Source of the DNA: Paenibacillus sp. DMB5
GTDB lineage: Bacteria; Bacillota; Bacilli; Paenibacillales; Paenibacillaceae
NCBI RefSeq assembly: GCF_001517085.1
Contig: NZ_LRAC01000037.1
Location: forward strand, 1-64,000
Direction of reading: 5' to 3'
Length of the DNA stretch: 64,000 nt
Below, in pieces: positions 53,964-62,788 of this stretch. The first letter of the stretch is position 1. Every line of letters begins with the position of its first letter. The notes under the pieces are model-generated. The model made no database searches, had not been told where the DNA came from, and worked only from the letters and a program-made list of their open reading frames with translations. A program made the translations under genes and the position numbers.

Positions 53964-54998
53964 TTAAAACTGCTCCGGATACAAGGCTTCCAGCGCTTCA
54001 TCCAATAAAATCCCAAGCGAACGGGTTCCACGGCCGTCTCCCCAGATCGGGGACCGAACTTCAATCACGTTCTGTTCCTGAACAGCTTTCAGCTTACTCC
54101 ATAAGGGCAGCTCTTGCATTTGCTCGGACAAAGCTTTTGTACCCGGGCTGTATGAATAGCTTTCTACAAATATGACATCAGGGTTCTCTTCCAGCAGCTT
54201 CTCCAGTGAATACTGGATGCTTCCTTCTCCATAAGGATCTTCCGACGGATCATTCACCTTGAACGGGTAATGGCTCACTTCCTTTAATACGGAGCCTCCA
54301 AGACCGCTATCGGTAACTATTGAAAAATTGACATCTGTTCCGTACATAATCAGTGCTTTTTTATCCTTGGGTGCCTTCTGCTTAGCTTTCTCAAGCTTGC
54401 TTAAGAATTTCTCTGCTGCAGCCTTGGCTTCGTCTGTTCGTCCTGTAAGCCTTCCGATGTCCTCCAGAAGCTTAACTGAATCTGTATACGTTTTGGGCTG
54501 AGCCAGATACACAGGTACTGCACCTGCAAGCCCCTCACGCAAGGAATCGTGCACACCAAGCAATCCAATGACCAGATCTGGCTTCACTGTTATAATGTCC
54601 TCCAGATTAGGTTCAAAGAAGCTACCGCCAATGGAAGGAATGGTTGTCCCATGCTCCCCGTAAAATTCCTCTGCCACAGCAATGGTGCGCACGCCGCTCT
54701 CTCCGATCGCCACCGGCTCCATTCCAAGCTCCGCTACTATATCTACACAAAGGGATACCACGCAGGCTACCTTCGCTACTTTTGATTGAAATTCAAGCTG
54801 TTCGCCTGAGGCATCAATCATTTGCTGCGGTTCAAAAGTCGCTTCTGGCGATTCATCCGTCACAAGTGTCGCGGCTGGCTCCGATTGCTCCGGCTGCTGA
54901 AGATTAGCCGATGGATTCGTAGTGGACGAGCTGCATGCAGCCAGCAGAATAACGGTTAACAACATAGAGATTAATAGCAGGATTTTCGTATGCTTCAT
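53964..54998 (-). CDS. Iron-siderophore ABC binding lipoprotein
   Basis: A 344-residue periplasmic-binding-type lipoprotein. LLAACSSS near residue 20 is the lipobox. A Ser/Glu-rich linker is followed by two lobes joined by a helix, with VACVVSLCVDIVAELGMEPVAIG-like and ITVKPDLVIGL segments typical of FecB/BtuF proteins. First gene of the three-gene importer. No ATPase gene follows. I did not find a convincing Fur box upstream, though iron control is expected. Confidence 0.88.
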   Translation of the reverse strand: MKHTKILLLISMLLTVILLAACSSSTTNPSANLQQPEQSEPAATLVTDESPEATFEPQQMIDASGEQLEFQSKVAKVACVVSLCVDIVAELGMEPVAIGESGVRTIAVAEEFYGEHGTTIPSIGGSFFEPNLEDIITVKPDLVIGLLGVHDSLREGLAGAVPVYLAQPKTYTDSVKLLEDIGRLTGRTDEAKAAAEKFLSKLEKAKQKAPKDKKALIMYGTDVNFSIVTDSGLGGSVLKEVSHYPFKVNDPSEDPYGEGSIQYSLEKLLEENPDVIFVESYSYSPGTKALSEQMQELPLWSKLKAVQEQNVIEVRSPIWGDGRGTRSLGILLDEALEALYPEQF

Positions 54999-55140
54999 CG
55001 TTAAAAATCTCCTTACCTGTAGTTTATTAGTAATAATTACGTTTAAACTATATCAGAAACTTTACGATTTGAATACTTATGTTTTTGCGGCACATGTCCA
55101 GAAGCCCTCTTCATTAGAGCAGAATACGATGTCACAAAAA

Positions 55141-55178
55141 TAAACCAATCTCGAATGATCCCGATTCGAATTGGTTTA
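55141..55178 (-). terminator. Terminator left by a decayed upstream operon
   Basis: TAAACCAAT pairs with ATTGGTTTA, with an inner TCGAAT/ATTCGA stem; minus-strand ATTTTTG follows. It lies after the permease remnant at 55261 and so probably ended that lost operon. Confidence 0.6.
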
Positions 55179-55260
55179 CCTTAGTGTTTATATTTAGGGT
55201 GCAGGAGCGGCAATGATTCCGCCTGATTTATCAATAATGTGCCTTTTTTATGGGAAACCA

Positions 55261-55351
55261 TCAGCCCTTAACCGACCCTACCGTTAGCCCCCCTACAAAA
55301 TACTTCTGCAGGAACGAGAATGCAACCAGCAATGGCAGTGCACACAAGCTC
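55261..55351 (-). pseudogene. C-terminal remnant of a sugar ABC permease
   Basis: The minus strand encodes [20 protein letters not shown] then TVGSVKG and a TGA at 55261. This is the conserved tail of CUT1 permeases; compare FLQKYFTKGLVLGSVKG in the intact permease here. Upstream of 55351 the frame loses all similarity. A deleted sugar transporter operon once lay here. The plus-strand frame over the same bases is not credible. Confidence 0.7.
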
Positions 55352-55610
55352 CGCTGCTATTCCATTCAGGATGTCGCCTACCAAGTCATGCTACTCCAGT
55401 CTGACTTACTTCGGGAGAGTGTTCAAAAAGTTTACCGGCATCTTCCGTATTTTTCTGGAATGCCGTCAATTGTACGGAAGTCCCTCAATCACCAAGGTAC
55501 TTCATGCATCCATGAAAGTGATCTTTTGAAAATTTGAAGAATGGCTCCCCATTTCTTCCACGTCCCTGGTTCTTCACATCCGCATTTTTACATTGTATAA
55601 TTCCCCATCA
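55352..55610. other. Unassigned decayed sequence
   Basis: About 260 bp beside the permease remnant. GGGAGAGTGTTCAAAAAG at 55416-55433 looks like an insertion-sequence end, but no transposase frame or matching inverted end is seen. Probably the scar of the deletion that removed the transporter. Confidence 0.3.
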
Positions 55611-55613
55611 ACC

Positions 55614-55640
55614 AAAAAGACCTGTCATCTGACAGGTCTT
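55614..55640 (-). terminator. Terminator after giant SLH protein
   Basis: AAGACCTGTC pairs exactly with GACAGGTCTT across ATCT; minus-strand TTTTTGG follows. It lies 41 bp after the stop. Confidence 0.85.
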
Positions 55641-55680
55641 CCAGGATAACAACATTCTCTTCCGTCTGTTGCCAATGGCG

Positions 55681-58600
55681 CTACTGCGGCAGATTGTACA
55701 GTATTTGCGCTAATTCCGCTCTCGTCGTAGCATGGGTAAGGCTCAGTTTACCGTTATTACCGTGAATGATTTCAGCCTGGATCAGTGCGTTTACTGCTTC
55801 ATACGCATAATCAGAAACCTGATCTCCATCGGAATAATCTTTAGCCGTACTGTTTCCGGTCTGCTCTGGAAGCTGATGTAAAGCCCCTAACACCCGATAA
55901 ATCATGGTAAACATGTCCTGACGTGTAATTTCGCTGTCTGGTGCGAACTTATTATCGCCTACACCCGTTGTAATGCCTAAATTTTTCGCAGCAGCAAGAT
56001 AATTCGTATAATACTTATTACCGGCATCCGAGAAATTAGGGGTCAACGTATCATTGGCCTGAAGGCCGTAGGCCCGCATCAGCATGACCAGGAATTGTCC
56101 TCTTGTAAGTGATGCATCCGGACTAAATTCCCCATTGCCTGTACCAAGTGTAATTCCACGCGCTGCGTTGAATGTGATGGCGTCATAATACCAAGCGGTT
56201 GAAGCTACATCGTTAAATGTTACTTTGTTATGTCCAATAACAAATGAAGATAAATGGGCAGTGTTCCATTCCGCAGCTTCAGTATCGGGATTGTATTTAC
56301 CTCGTACAGGCTCAAATCCGTCCTTACCGCTAGGTCGGTAAATCACAATGGCGTTCTGTTCTTCGCCAGGCAGCAGCGTATACGGAATACGAACCAGAGC
56401 TTTACCCTCCCCCAGATCTGTAATGATTGTATTACCTGCAAGGACAGAAATGTTATACATCGGCCTTCCGTCCATTTGTGTCTTCAAGCTGCCGGACAGG
56501 CCGCCAGAAGCTTCTTTAGCGATATGAATCCCGACGTTGTTCTCCTTATTCGAAGAAGCGCTAATGGCCTCCATTGCACCTTCATCTAACGTTACAATAC
56601 CTATACCCGCATTTACTCTCAGCTGTGCATTTGTTTGCTGGGCGAGCAGGTCGAATAGTGCTTTCGGAAGGGTAACCTCTGCTGCTGCTGAAGCGTTCAA
56701 CTGAATGTCCACAACCACTGCTCTTCCTGCCTTTCCGGCTTCTTTAACAACATTCAGAAGATCAGTAACCGCTGCGGAATCAAGGCTGCCCGTAACCCGG
56801 TCCTGGCTGCTTCCGGAAGCAGCGAGCTGAATGCGGATCGTATTCACATTACCGGCTGTACTGCTCTCGATGGATGAAGGATTACTCGTATTGTTGCTTG
56901 ATCCGGCATTAGTAGGATTCTGATTTCCGTTCGAAGGTTCGGAGTAGGCCGGGATATCCATTTTCAGAACATTACTCTTGTTTCCGGCCTTGTCCTTCGC
57001 CACGATGTAAATGCTCTTGTCTCCGGCATTCAGATCAGCAAGCGCAATACGAACCTCAGTGTTAGCTTGATAAGCTACACCATTGCCGGCAGTATTAACG
57101 GATGGTGCGCCGGCATCACGATTTACAACTCCATAATAATAGCTGCCTGCTTCATCGGCACTGAAAGTCACGGTGGCCGTGCTGTTCCCGCTGCGGATTA
57201 CTTGACCGGCTGTCAGCTTCGGCGCTGCTGTATCCGCACTGCCATCCGACTTACGGAATGCAGCAAGCTCACTATAGGCTATACCTGAATCGTTCTTAGC
57301 AATAGCCATCCATGTATCATGGGTAAGGCCAGAGAGCCCTTCAACGGTGATAGCAGCCGAACCCTTTTTAACTGCTGCTGTATTCAGAGCCGTATTGCTG
57401 TACAGAACCGCATCGATGCTGCCTACTGTCAGCGTTTTGGGCTCCAGATCAAAATCAAGATCCAATTCGTAAATGTCCTGCGCAGCAGCTTTCACACCTG
57501 CTTCATAGGAAGCTAATTTAGACCCGTCATAATAATTATAGTCCACTAATTTAGGCGAGTATGAATTCATGTAAATCTTACCGTTAGCAAGGTCGAAATA
57601 CAGGTTCTTGTAGTAAGCATTTCCGCCTTCTTCACCGGACTGGTAATCGGTAAGAATCTGATAAACACGGCGTTCTTTCTCTCCGTCACCATTATCATCA
57701 AAACCGGTTACATTGATTGCAGCACCATGGTAATGTCCGCCAAGTACAAGCTTCAGGTTAGGATTCTTGGCTACCACCTCTTGTTGAAAGTAATTACCGG
57801 CCGTGTCCAATTCAGCGGAAGCATTCACATAGTTATGAAGAGCCAATACGGCGATACGGTCAGAGTGCGCTGCAAGAACCTTGTTCATCCACTCCACAGC
57901 ATTCTTATCGAAATCATAACTCATATAGACAAAGATGAAGTCTTGTCCGCCGGCCGTTACCAGATCATAGTGGCCCAGATTATTGTTATACGAACCGCCG
58001 TAAACCCCGTTGTTCTTGAAACGGTCTGCACCGAAATACGTCTGGTAATTTTGATATCTGCCGTTATGGTTGGCGATATCATGGTTTCCCGCCAGAACAC
58101 CGTATGGGATTCCGGCATCCTCTAGAATCTTCATATATTGATCCGCATAATCCCATTCATACGTCTCGTCAATATCATCCACCAAATCACCAGTATGAAC
58201 GACATAACGGATATCTAAAAGCTCCTTGTTTGCAGCGATATGGCTGTTCATCATTTCAAAATTGCCAGGGAAACGTTCGGAGTAATACTGGGTATCACTT
58301 TCCCAAGCGATTGAGAAATCATACTGCTCCGGCTCCCCGGTTCCATCCCAAACATAATCATTAGCTGTGGTTCGGGTGCGGCCGGCCGTTTGGCCGGGAG
58401 ACATTTCGATCCCTCTGCCCTGCGCAAGCACATACACGTTGCCATCCCTTATATAGTCATCTGTTTTAAGCACTGCAGTGACTTTACCTGCTTCATAACC
58501 GGAATCCAGCAGAATCCATTGATCCGCGGCTTTATTGCTTACGTACAGGCGGACATCCTTGCCGTAATCCGCTGACGCATCCAGAGAGATACGGAGTGTG

Positions 58601-61600
58601 GAGTCAGCCTCGGTTACATCAAAGGCATACATTTGATAAGGAAGACTGCCGTCTGTACTCGTAACGGCGCCTAATGCTCCACTCACTGCACCGGCAGTGT
58701 CATCGCCGGTCCCTTGGTACACCGTAATTCCCTTCCCTACAGTTAAGGCCTGTGCCTCGTGGAAGGAAACCGTCGCCCGGTCACCGGCGCTCAGCGCAGC
58801 TGTTAGAGTTGCTGCATCATCCTTACCTTCCAGGGAAGCCACCTCCGAAATGACTGGAACATTAACGCTGGATTCGAATGTCCATTCAGCCGTGCCTGTA
58901 TTTCCCCATTCATCCTGAATAGAAGCCTTCAGTTTATGCTTGCCCGGGGTGAGCCCGGAGCCATTGAAGGTTACACCATCAAGCAGGCTGCCGTCTAATT
59001 CAAGAACAAGCGTATCGGACACTACTGCCGACGCATCCAGGAACTCAGCCGAGAACGTGTATGCCCCATCAATGTGAGAAGGGCTGTCCGCGCGAATAAC
59101 AGGACCTGTGTTATCGACATTTACATGGATCTCTTTGCTGTCATTAGCCGTCTGGATGGAAATCGTATGAGCCCCGTCAGCCGCTGAAGACGTATCCCAG
59201 GCAACGCCGTTAGCAGTCACAGATTCTTTAGGAACCGTAAAATGCAGCTCTACTTCACGCTTGGTGCTGTTCATCGTTACAGGATCTGAAGATTTAACGT
59301 CACCATCCGGAAGCACCCGGGTCCCGTCAGGCAGTACCAGAGCAAAGTTAGTGATATTGAAGTTATCACTGGCAGTACCTGGCGTAATGTCCATCGCATC
59401 AATTTCAGTACCAGCCAGAATCCGTACAGTCACTTCTGCATCGCCATTCTGATGATAAGTAAACAGACTGCTGTCGATCTTTACAGCACGGGACGGCAGA
59501 ACATCATACCAGCGAGAGAACACCTGCACCAGATTTCCGTTAGCCAAAATCGCATTCTTTCTGCCGTCCAAACCGTTAATATCCAGGGTAAAATAAGCTC
59601 CATGCTCCAGCACACGGGTGGTATTCACTGGAGTGCCGTCTATTTTGATGTCCACATTAGCGTTATCCTGTGATCTGCCAATGATCTTTACACGGCCTGA
59701 AAGGGTTTCATTCTCCGATACATTGGAGCGAATGCCTGTAAACGCATTGGGGCGGATGACGTTAACCCGGTGTACAGGCGTAGCAGCTGCACGGAATGTG
59801 TTTTTGGCCTCCACATAATATTCGATATACTCACTGTTCAAGAAGCGGTCTGCACCAATCTCAACATAGAATTTATCAGGTGTACGCGTATTGAAAGAGT
59901 TGGATTCCTGAGCGGTCCAATCCTTTGATTGATTCGTACGGTAGTATACCGTAAAGCTTTGAATTCCGGTTGGATCTTTATATGAATACGGAATGCTAAG
60001 ATCCTTTCCTTCCTCAATAAGGTCATACTTGCCGCTGTTGTCCAGCAGTGAAATTTCAGGAACGACGCCAGGGTCTGCTTTAGGTGTTGTTTGAATGTCA
60101 CTTACTTGACCGGCAGTAGGCGCAGCTTGCTTGGCAATCGCGAGTGTATTCGCAATTCCCTCAGCAGCCTGCAGGTGCACGCTGGTACCCTCTGTCGTAC
60201 CTGCATCTGTGGTGATGTAAGAATACGTAGAGATGACTTCATTGCTGCCCTTGGCAACGATGGAGATTTGTGCGGTTGTATTCTTCAAAGCGGTCTGGTT
60301 ATTAACGGAAAATACGGGCACGTCCTCCGGCACGGAAAGAGCTTTACGGAAATCCGCCTCGCCCGGCATAGTCTTCCCCTTATTCTCCAGGTCGACACGA
60401 CGCACCCAGAAGACAGCAGCGGAATGAGCCGGGATTTGTAATTCCGTTTCATTAAACGTTAAGGTCTTGTTCACTATAGGCGTTACAGATAAATCCTTAT
60501 AGACCAGATTGAAATATGTCCCGAAGTCCAGCTTATCAGCAGATGCGTTATAGACCTCTATATAATCCATACTGTCGACAGTGTCACTGCTAAGTCCCGT
60601 ATAAACATCTTGGCGCGGGATGTCGTTCGGATAAATTTCGGTCAAGTAGAGTGATAGATCCGAATGATAGTCAGGAAGATCAAATTTAAGCGTATCACTA
60701 ACCTGGTTCCCTGCATCTTTAACTACAAGGTAAACGTCCTTTGCTCCTGCAGTTAATGCTATCAGCTCGATTAGAGTTTCCTCGTTTGCGTTAACGGGTA
60801 TTCCGCTGCCCGTCGTATCAACTAGCGGCACAGCGGCGCCATCCTCTACTACCGCATAATAGTAGCTAGCAGCTTTATTTGAAGTAAAGGCTGCACTGGC
60901 GTTCGTTACACTTGAGCGGCTTACCGCTCCTGCGGTAAGTATGGCTTTCGAGAACCGCTCCTTTTGCACTTCGCTTACCTGACCGGCGGAGGAAGGGGCC
61001 TGTTTAGCGATAGCAATGGCACCGGGGTTACCCTCTACAGCTTGTAAATGAACGCTGGTACCCTCTGATGATCCTGCATCGGATAAGTCATAAGTATATG
61101 AAGAAATGATTTCATTGCTGCTTTTGGTAACGATAGAAATAGCTGCCGTTGTATTCTTCAACGCCGTCTGATTGTTTACAGAGAAAACAGGAACTTCAGC
61201 AGGAATGTTGTTGCTTAAGCGGAAAGCCGCCTCATCCGGCATCGTCTTCCCTTTGTTCTCAAGATCCGTACGGCGCACCCAGAACACAGCCGCTGAACGG
61301 GCGGGGATTGTGATTTCCGTTTCATTAAAGGTGAGCGTTTTGTCTCCCGTTTCCTTATAGATAAGATTAAAGTTTCTTCCAAAATCCAGTTGAGCGCTGG
61401 AAGCATTATAAACCTCGATATAATCCATACTGTCAATGGTAGCTCCGCTAAGTCCTGTATAGACTGAGTTGCGGGCAATATCATTAGGGTAAATTTCGGT
61501 CAAATAAACGGATGTATTGGAAACGAATTCAGGGATAAGCAGCTTTAAGGGGTCACTAACATTGTTGGCATCATCTTTTACGACAACGTAAAGGTTCTTT

Positions 61601-62487
61601 GCCCCTGATGTTAACGCTGTAAGCTCAATAAGAGTTTCCACATTTCCGCTAATGGCTTTACCGCTGCCATTAGTATCAATGATGGGCGCACCCTCCCCCT
61701 CACTTACGACCGCATAGTAATAATGTCCCGCTCTATTGGAAGCGAAGGATACCGAGGCATTAGCTTCACTCAACCGACTCACGGCTCCCGGTGCAAGCGT
61801 TAATTTAGTCAGCAAGGTTTGCTGCACTTCATTCACTTGGCCTGCTGAAGGCGCAGCTTGTTTAGCTAAAGAACGGCTATGGGCGATTCCTTCCTCAGCC
61901 TGTAAGTGAACACTGGTACCTTCTGCCGAACCGACATCAGATGTATCATAAGTGTAAGTGGAGATCCTATCGTTGTTACTTTTTGCTGCGATTGAAATCG
62001 TTGCACTTGTATTTTTTAGAGCTGTTTGATTGTTAACGGAAAATACAGGTACTTCGGCCGGAATATTATGGCTTGCACGAAAAGCAGCTTCATCCGGCAT
62101 GGTCTTCCCGTTATTCTCCAAATCGACACGCCGCACCCAGAAGACAGCAGCTGAGTGAGCTGGAATCTTCAGCTCCGCTTCGTTAAACGTCAATATTTTA
62201 TCTGAGGCATCAGTATAAACAAGGTTGAAGGACGCTCCAAAGTCGTGTTCAGAATCAGAGGCGTTATAAACCTCAATATAATCCATACTGTCGATAGTCG
62301 TTCCGCTGAGTCCCGTGTAAATATCATTGCGGGCAATATCATTCGCATATATTTCAGTAAGCCATAACTGCTGTGTTACCATATCGATTCCGTTTTCCGA
62401 AGCCTGTGCAGACAGGGGTTGCATAATGGACAAAATAGTTGATAATGCCAAAAGGCAAGAAAGATACTTCTTAAATGTATTACTCAT
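55681..62487 (-). CDS. Giant S-layer-anchored protein: 3 lamin-tail domains, metallophosphoesterase, 3 SLH
   Basis: A 2268-residue exported protein with a signal peptide (LALSTILSIMQPLSAQA). Three lamin-tail domains start near 39, 329 and 612 (YLTEIYPNDI...DYIEVYNAS). Each of the first two is followed by a module of about 90 residues containing YYYAV and the VVKD region; a further copy occurs near 1800. Ig-like domains (about 900-1300) precede a calcineurin-like metallophosphoesterase (about 1390-1680) with WESDTQYY, VVHTGDLVDD, GNHD and GGHYHG metal ligands. Three SLH repeats (about 2090-2268) attach it to cell-wall polymer. AGAGGAG lies before the ATG. It probably cuts an extracellular phosphodiester or nucleotide. 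The repeats are near-identical DNA, so recombination or assembly collapse is possible. Confidence 0.88.
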   Translation of the reverse strand: MSNTFKKYLSCLLALSTILSIMQPLSAQASENGIDMVTQQLWLTEIYANDIARNDIYTGLSGTTIDSMDYIEVYNASDSEHDFGASFNLVYTDASDKILTFNEAELKIPAHSAAVFWVRRVDLENNGKTMPDEAAFRASHNIPAEVPVFSVNNQTALKNTSATISIAAKSNNDRISTYTYDTSDVGSAEGTSVHLQAEEGIAHSRSLAKQAAPSAGQVNEVQQTLLTKLTLAPGAVSRLSEANASVSFASNRAGHYYYAVVSEGEGAPIIDTNGSGKAISGNVETLIELTALTSGAKNLYVVVKDDANNVSDPLKLLIPEFVSNTSVYLTEIYPNDIARNSVYTGLSGATIDSMDYIEVYNASSAQLDFGRNFNLIYKETGDKTLTFNETEITIPARSAAVFWVRRTDLENKGKTMPDEAAFRLSNNIPAEVPVFSVNNQTALKNTTAAISIVTKSSNEIISSYTYDLSDAGSSEGTSVHLQAVEGNPGAIAIAKQAPSSAGQVSEVQKERFSKAILTAGAVSRSSVTNASAAFTSNKAASYYYAVVEDGAAVPLVDTTGSGIPVNANEETLIELIALTAGAKDVYLVVKDAGNQVSDTLKFDLPDYHSDLSLYLTEIYPNDIPRQDVYTGLSSDTVDSMDYIEVYNASADKLDFGTYFNLVYKDLSVTPIVNKTLTFNETELQIPAHSAAVFWVRRVDLENKGKTMPGEADFRKALSVPEDVPVFSVNNQTALKNTTAQISIVAKGSNEVISTYSYITTDAGTTEGTSVHLQAAEGIANTLAIAKQAAPTAGQVSDIQTTPKADPGVVPEISLLDNSGKYDLIEEGKDLSIPYSYKDPTGIQSFTVYYRTNQSKDWTAQESNSFNTRTPDKFYVEIGADRFLNSEYIEYYVEAKNTFRAAATPVHRVNVIRPNAFTGIRSNVSENETLSGRVKIIGRSQDNANVDIKIDGTPVNTTRVLEHGAYFTLDINGLDGRKNAILANGNLVQVFSRWYDVLPSRAVKIDSSLFTYHQNGDAEVTVRILAGTEIDAMDITPGTASDNFNITNFALVLPDGTRVLPDGDVKSSDPVTMNSTKREVELHFTVPKESVTANGVAWDTSSAADGAHTISIQTANDSKEIHVNVDNTGPVIRADSPSHIDGAYTFSAEFLDASAVVSDTLVLELDGSLLDGVTFNGSGLTPGKHKLKASIQDEWGNTGTAEWTFESSVNVPVISEVASLEGKDDAATLTAALSAGDRATVSFHEAQALTVGKGITVYQGTGDDTAGAVSGALGAVTSTDGSLPYQMYAFDVTEADSTLRISLDASADYGKDVRLYVSNKAADQWILLDSGYEAGKVTAVLKTDDYIRDGNVYVLAQGRGIEMSPGQTAGRTRTTANDYVWDGTGEPEQYDFSIAWESDTQYYSERFPGNFEMMNSHIAANKELLDIRYVVHTGDLVDDIDETYEWDYADQYMKILEDAGIPYGVLAGNHDIANHNGRYQNYQTYFGADRFKNNGVYGGSYNNNLGHYDLVTAGGQDFIFVYMSYDFDKNAVEWMNKVLAAHSDRIAVLALHNYVNASAELDTAGNYFQQEVVAKNPNLKLVLGGHYHGAAINVTGFDDNGDGEKERRVYQILTDYQSGEEGGNAYYKNLYFDLANGKIYMNSYSPKLVDYNYYDGSKLASYEAGVKAAAQDIYELDLDFDLEPKTLTVGSIDAVLYSNTALNTAAVKKGSAAITVEGLSGLTHDTWMAIAKNDSGIAYSELAAFRKSDGSADTAAPKLTAGQVIRSGNSTATVTFSADEAGSYYYGVVNRDAGAPSVNTAGNGVAYQANTEVRIALADLNAGDKSIYIVAKDKAGNKSNVLKMDIPAYSEPSNGNQNPTNAGSSNNTSNPSSIESSTAGNVNTIRIQLAASGSSQDRVTGSLDSAAVTDLLNVVKEAGKAGRAVVVDIQLNASAAAEVTLPKALFDLLAQQTNAQLRVNAGIGIVTLDEGAMEAISASSNKENNVGIHIAKEASGGLSGSLKTQMDGRPMYNISVLAGNTIITDLGEGKALVRIPYTLLPGEEQNAIVIYRPSGKDGFEPVRGKYNPDTEAAEWNTAHLSSFVIGHNKVTFNDVASTAWYYDAITFNAARGITLGTGNGEFSPDASLTRGQFLVMLMRAYGLQANDTLTPNFSDAGNKYYTNYLAAAKNLGITTGVGDNKFAPDSEITRQDMFTMIYRVLGALHQLPEQTGNSTAKDYSDGDQVSDYAYEAVNALIQAEIIHGNNGKLSLTHATTRAELAQILYNLPQ

Positions 62488-62494
62488 GTTAGGT

Positions 62495-62581
62495 TTAGCT
62501 CCTCTGTTTACATGTGTGCAAGATTTGTGTAGTGGGAAGCAGTAAATGACTCAGGTTTGGCTGAGAACAATTGTCGGTCAA
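62495..62581 (-). CDS. Possible 28-residue leader peptide upstream of giant SLH gene
   Basis: On the minus strand AAAAGGAG, five bases, then TTG at 62581 opens a 28-codon frame. Its TAA (62497-62495) lies inside the ribosome-binding region of the SLH gene, eight bases before that ATG. The layout suggests translational coupling. The peptide (MTDNCSQPNLSHLLLP and so on) resembles nothing I know. Could be chance. Confidence 0.35.
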   Translation of the reverse strand: MTDNCSQPNLSHLLLPTTQILHTCKQRS

Positions 62582-62737
62582 TTCATCTCCTTTTAAATAG
62601 AATATGTAATGGGTATAAGTGACCCTAAGTAAACAAAATAACAGGTTAAGGTCATGGCAAATGAAGAAGTTTATTAAATCTTCGACAATTTTTACATTTT
62701 CGGGTATTCATCCGAACATTTACTACACGAAAAGACA

Positions 62738-62780
62738 GCAGAGCAGCGATTCTCCCGTTACTGGATAATCGCTGCTCTGC
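62738..62780 (-). terminator. Terminator after GH95 gene
   Basis: GCAGAGCAGCGATT pairs exactly with AATCGCTGCTCTGC across about 15 nt; minus-strand TGTCTTTT follows. It separates the GH95 gene from the giant SLH gene. Confidence 0.75.
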
Positions 62781-62788
62781 ATTTTGGG

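Noticed and set aside
55020-55050. Fur box upstream of the siderophore operon
   Set aside because: The AT-rich TTATTAGTAATAATTA stretch matches the 19-bp consensus poorly.
55250-55537. 95-codon plus-strand frame
   Set aside because: It overlaps the minus-strand permease remnant and has no similarity or ribosome site.
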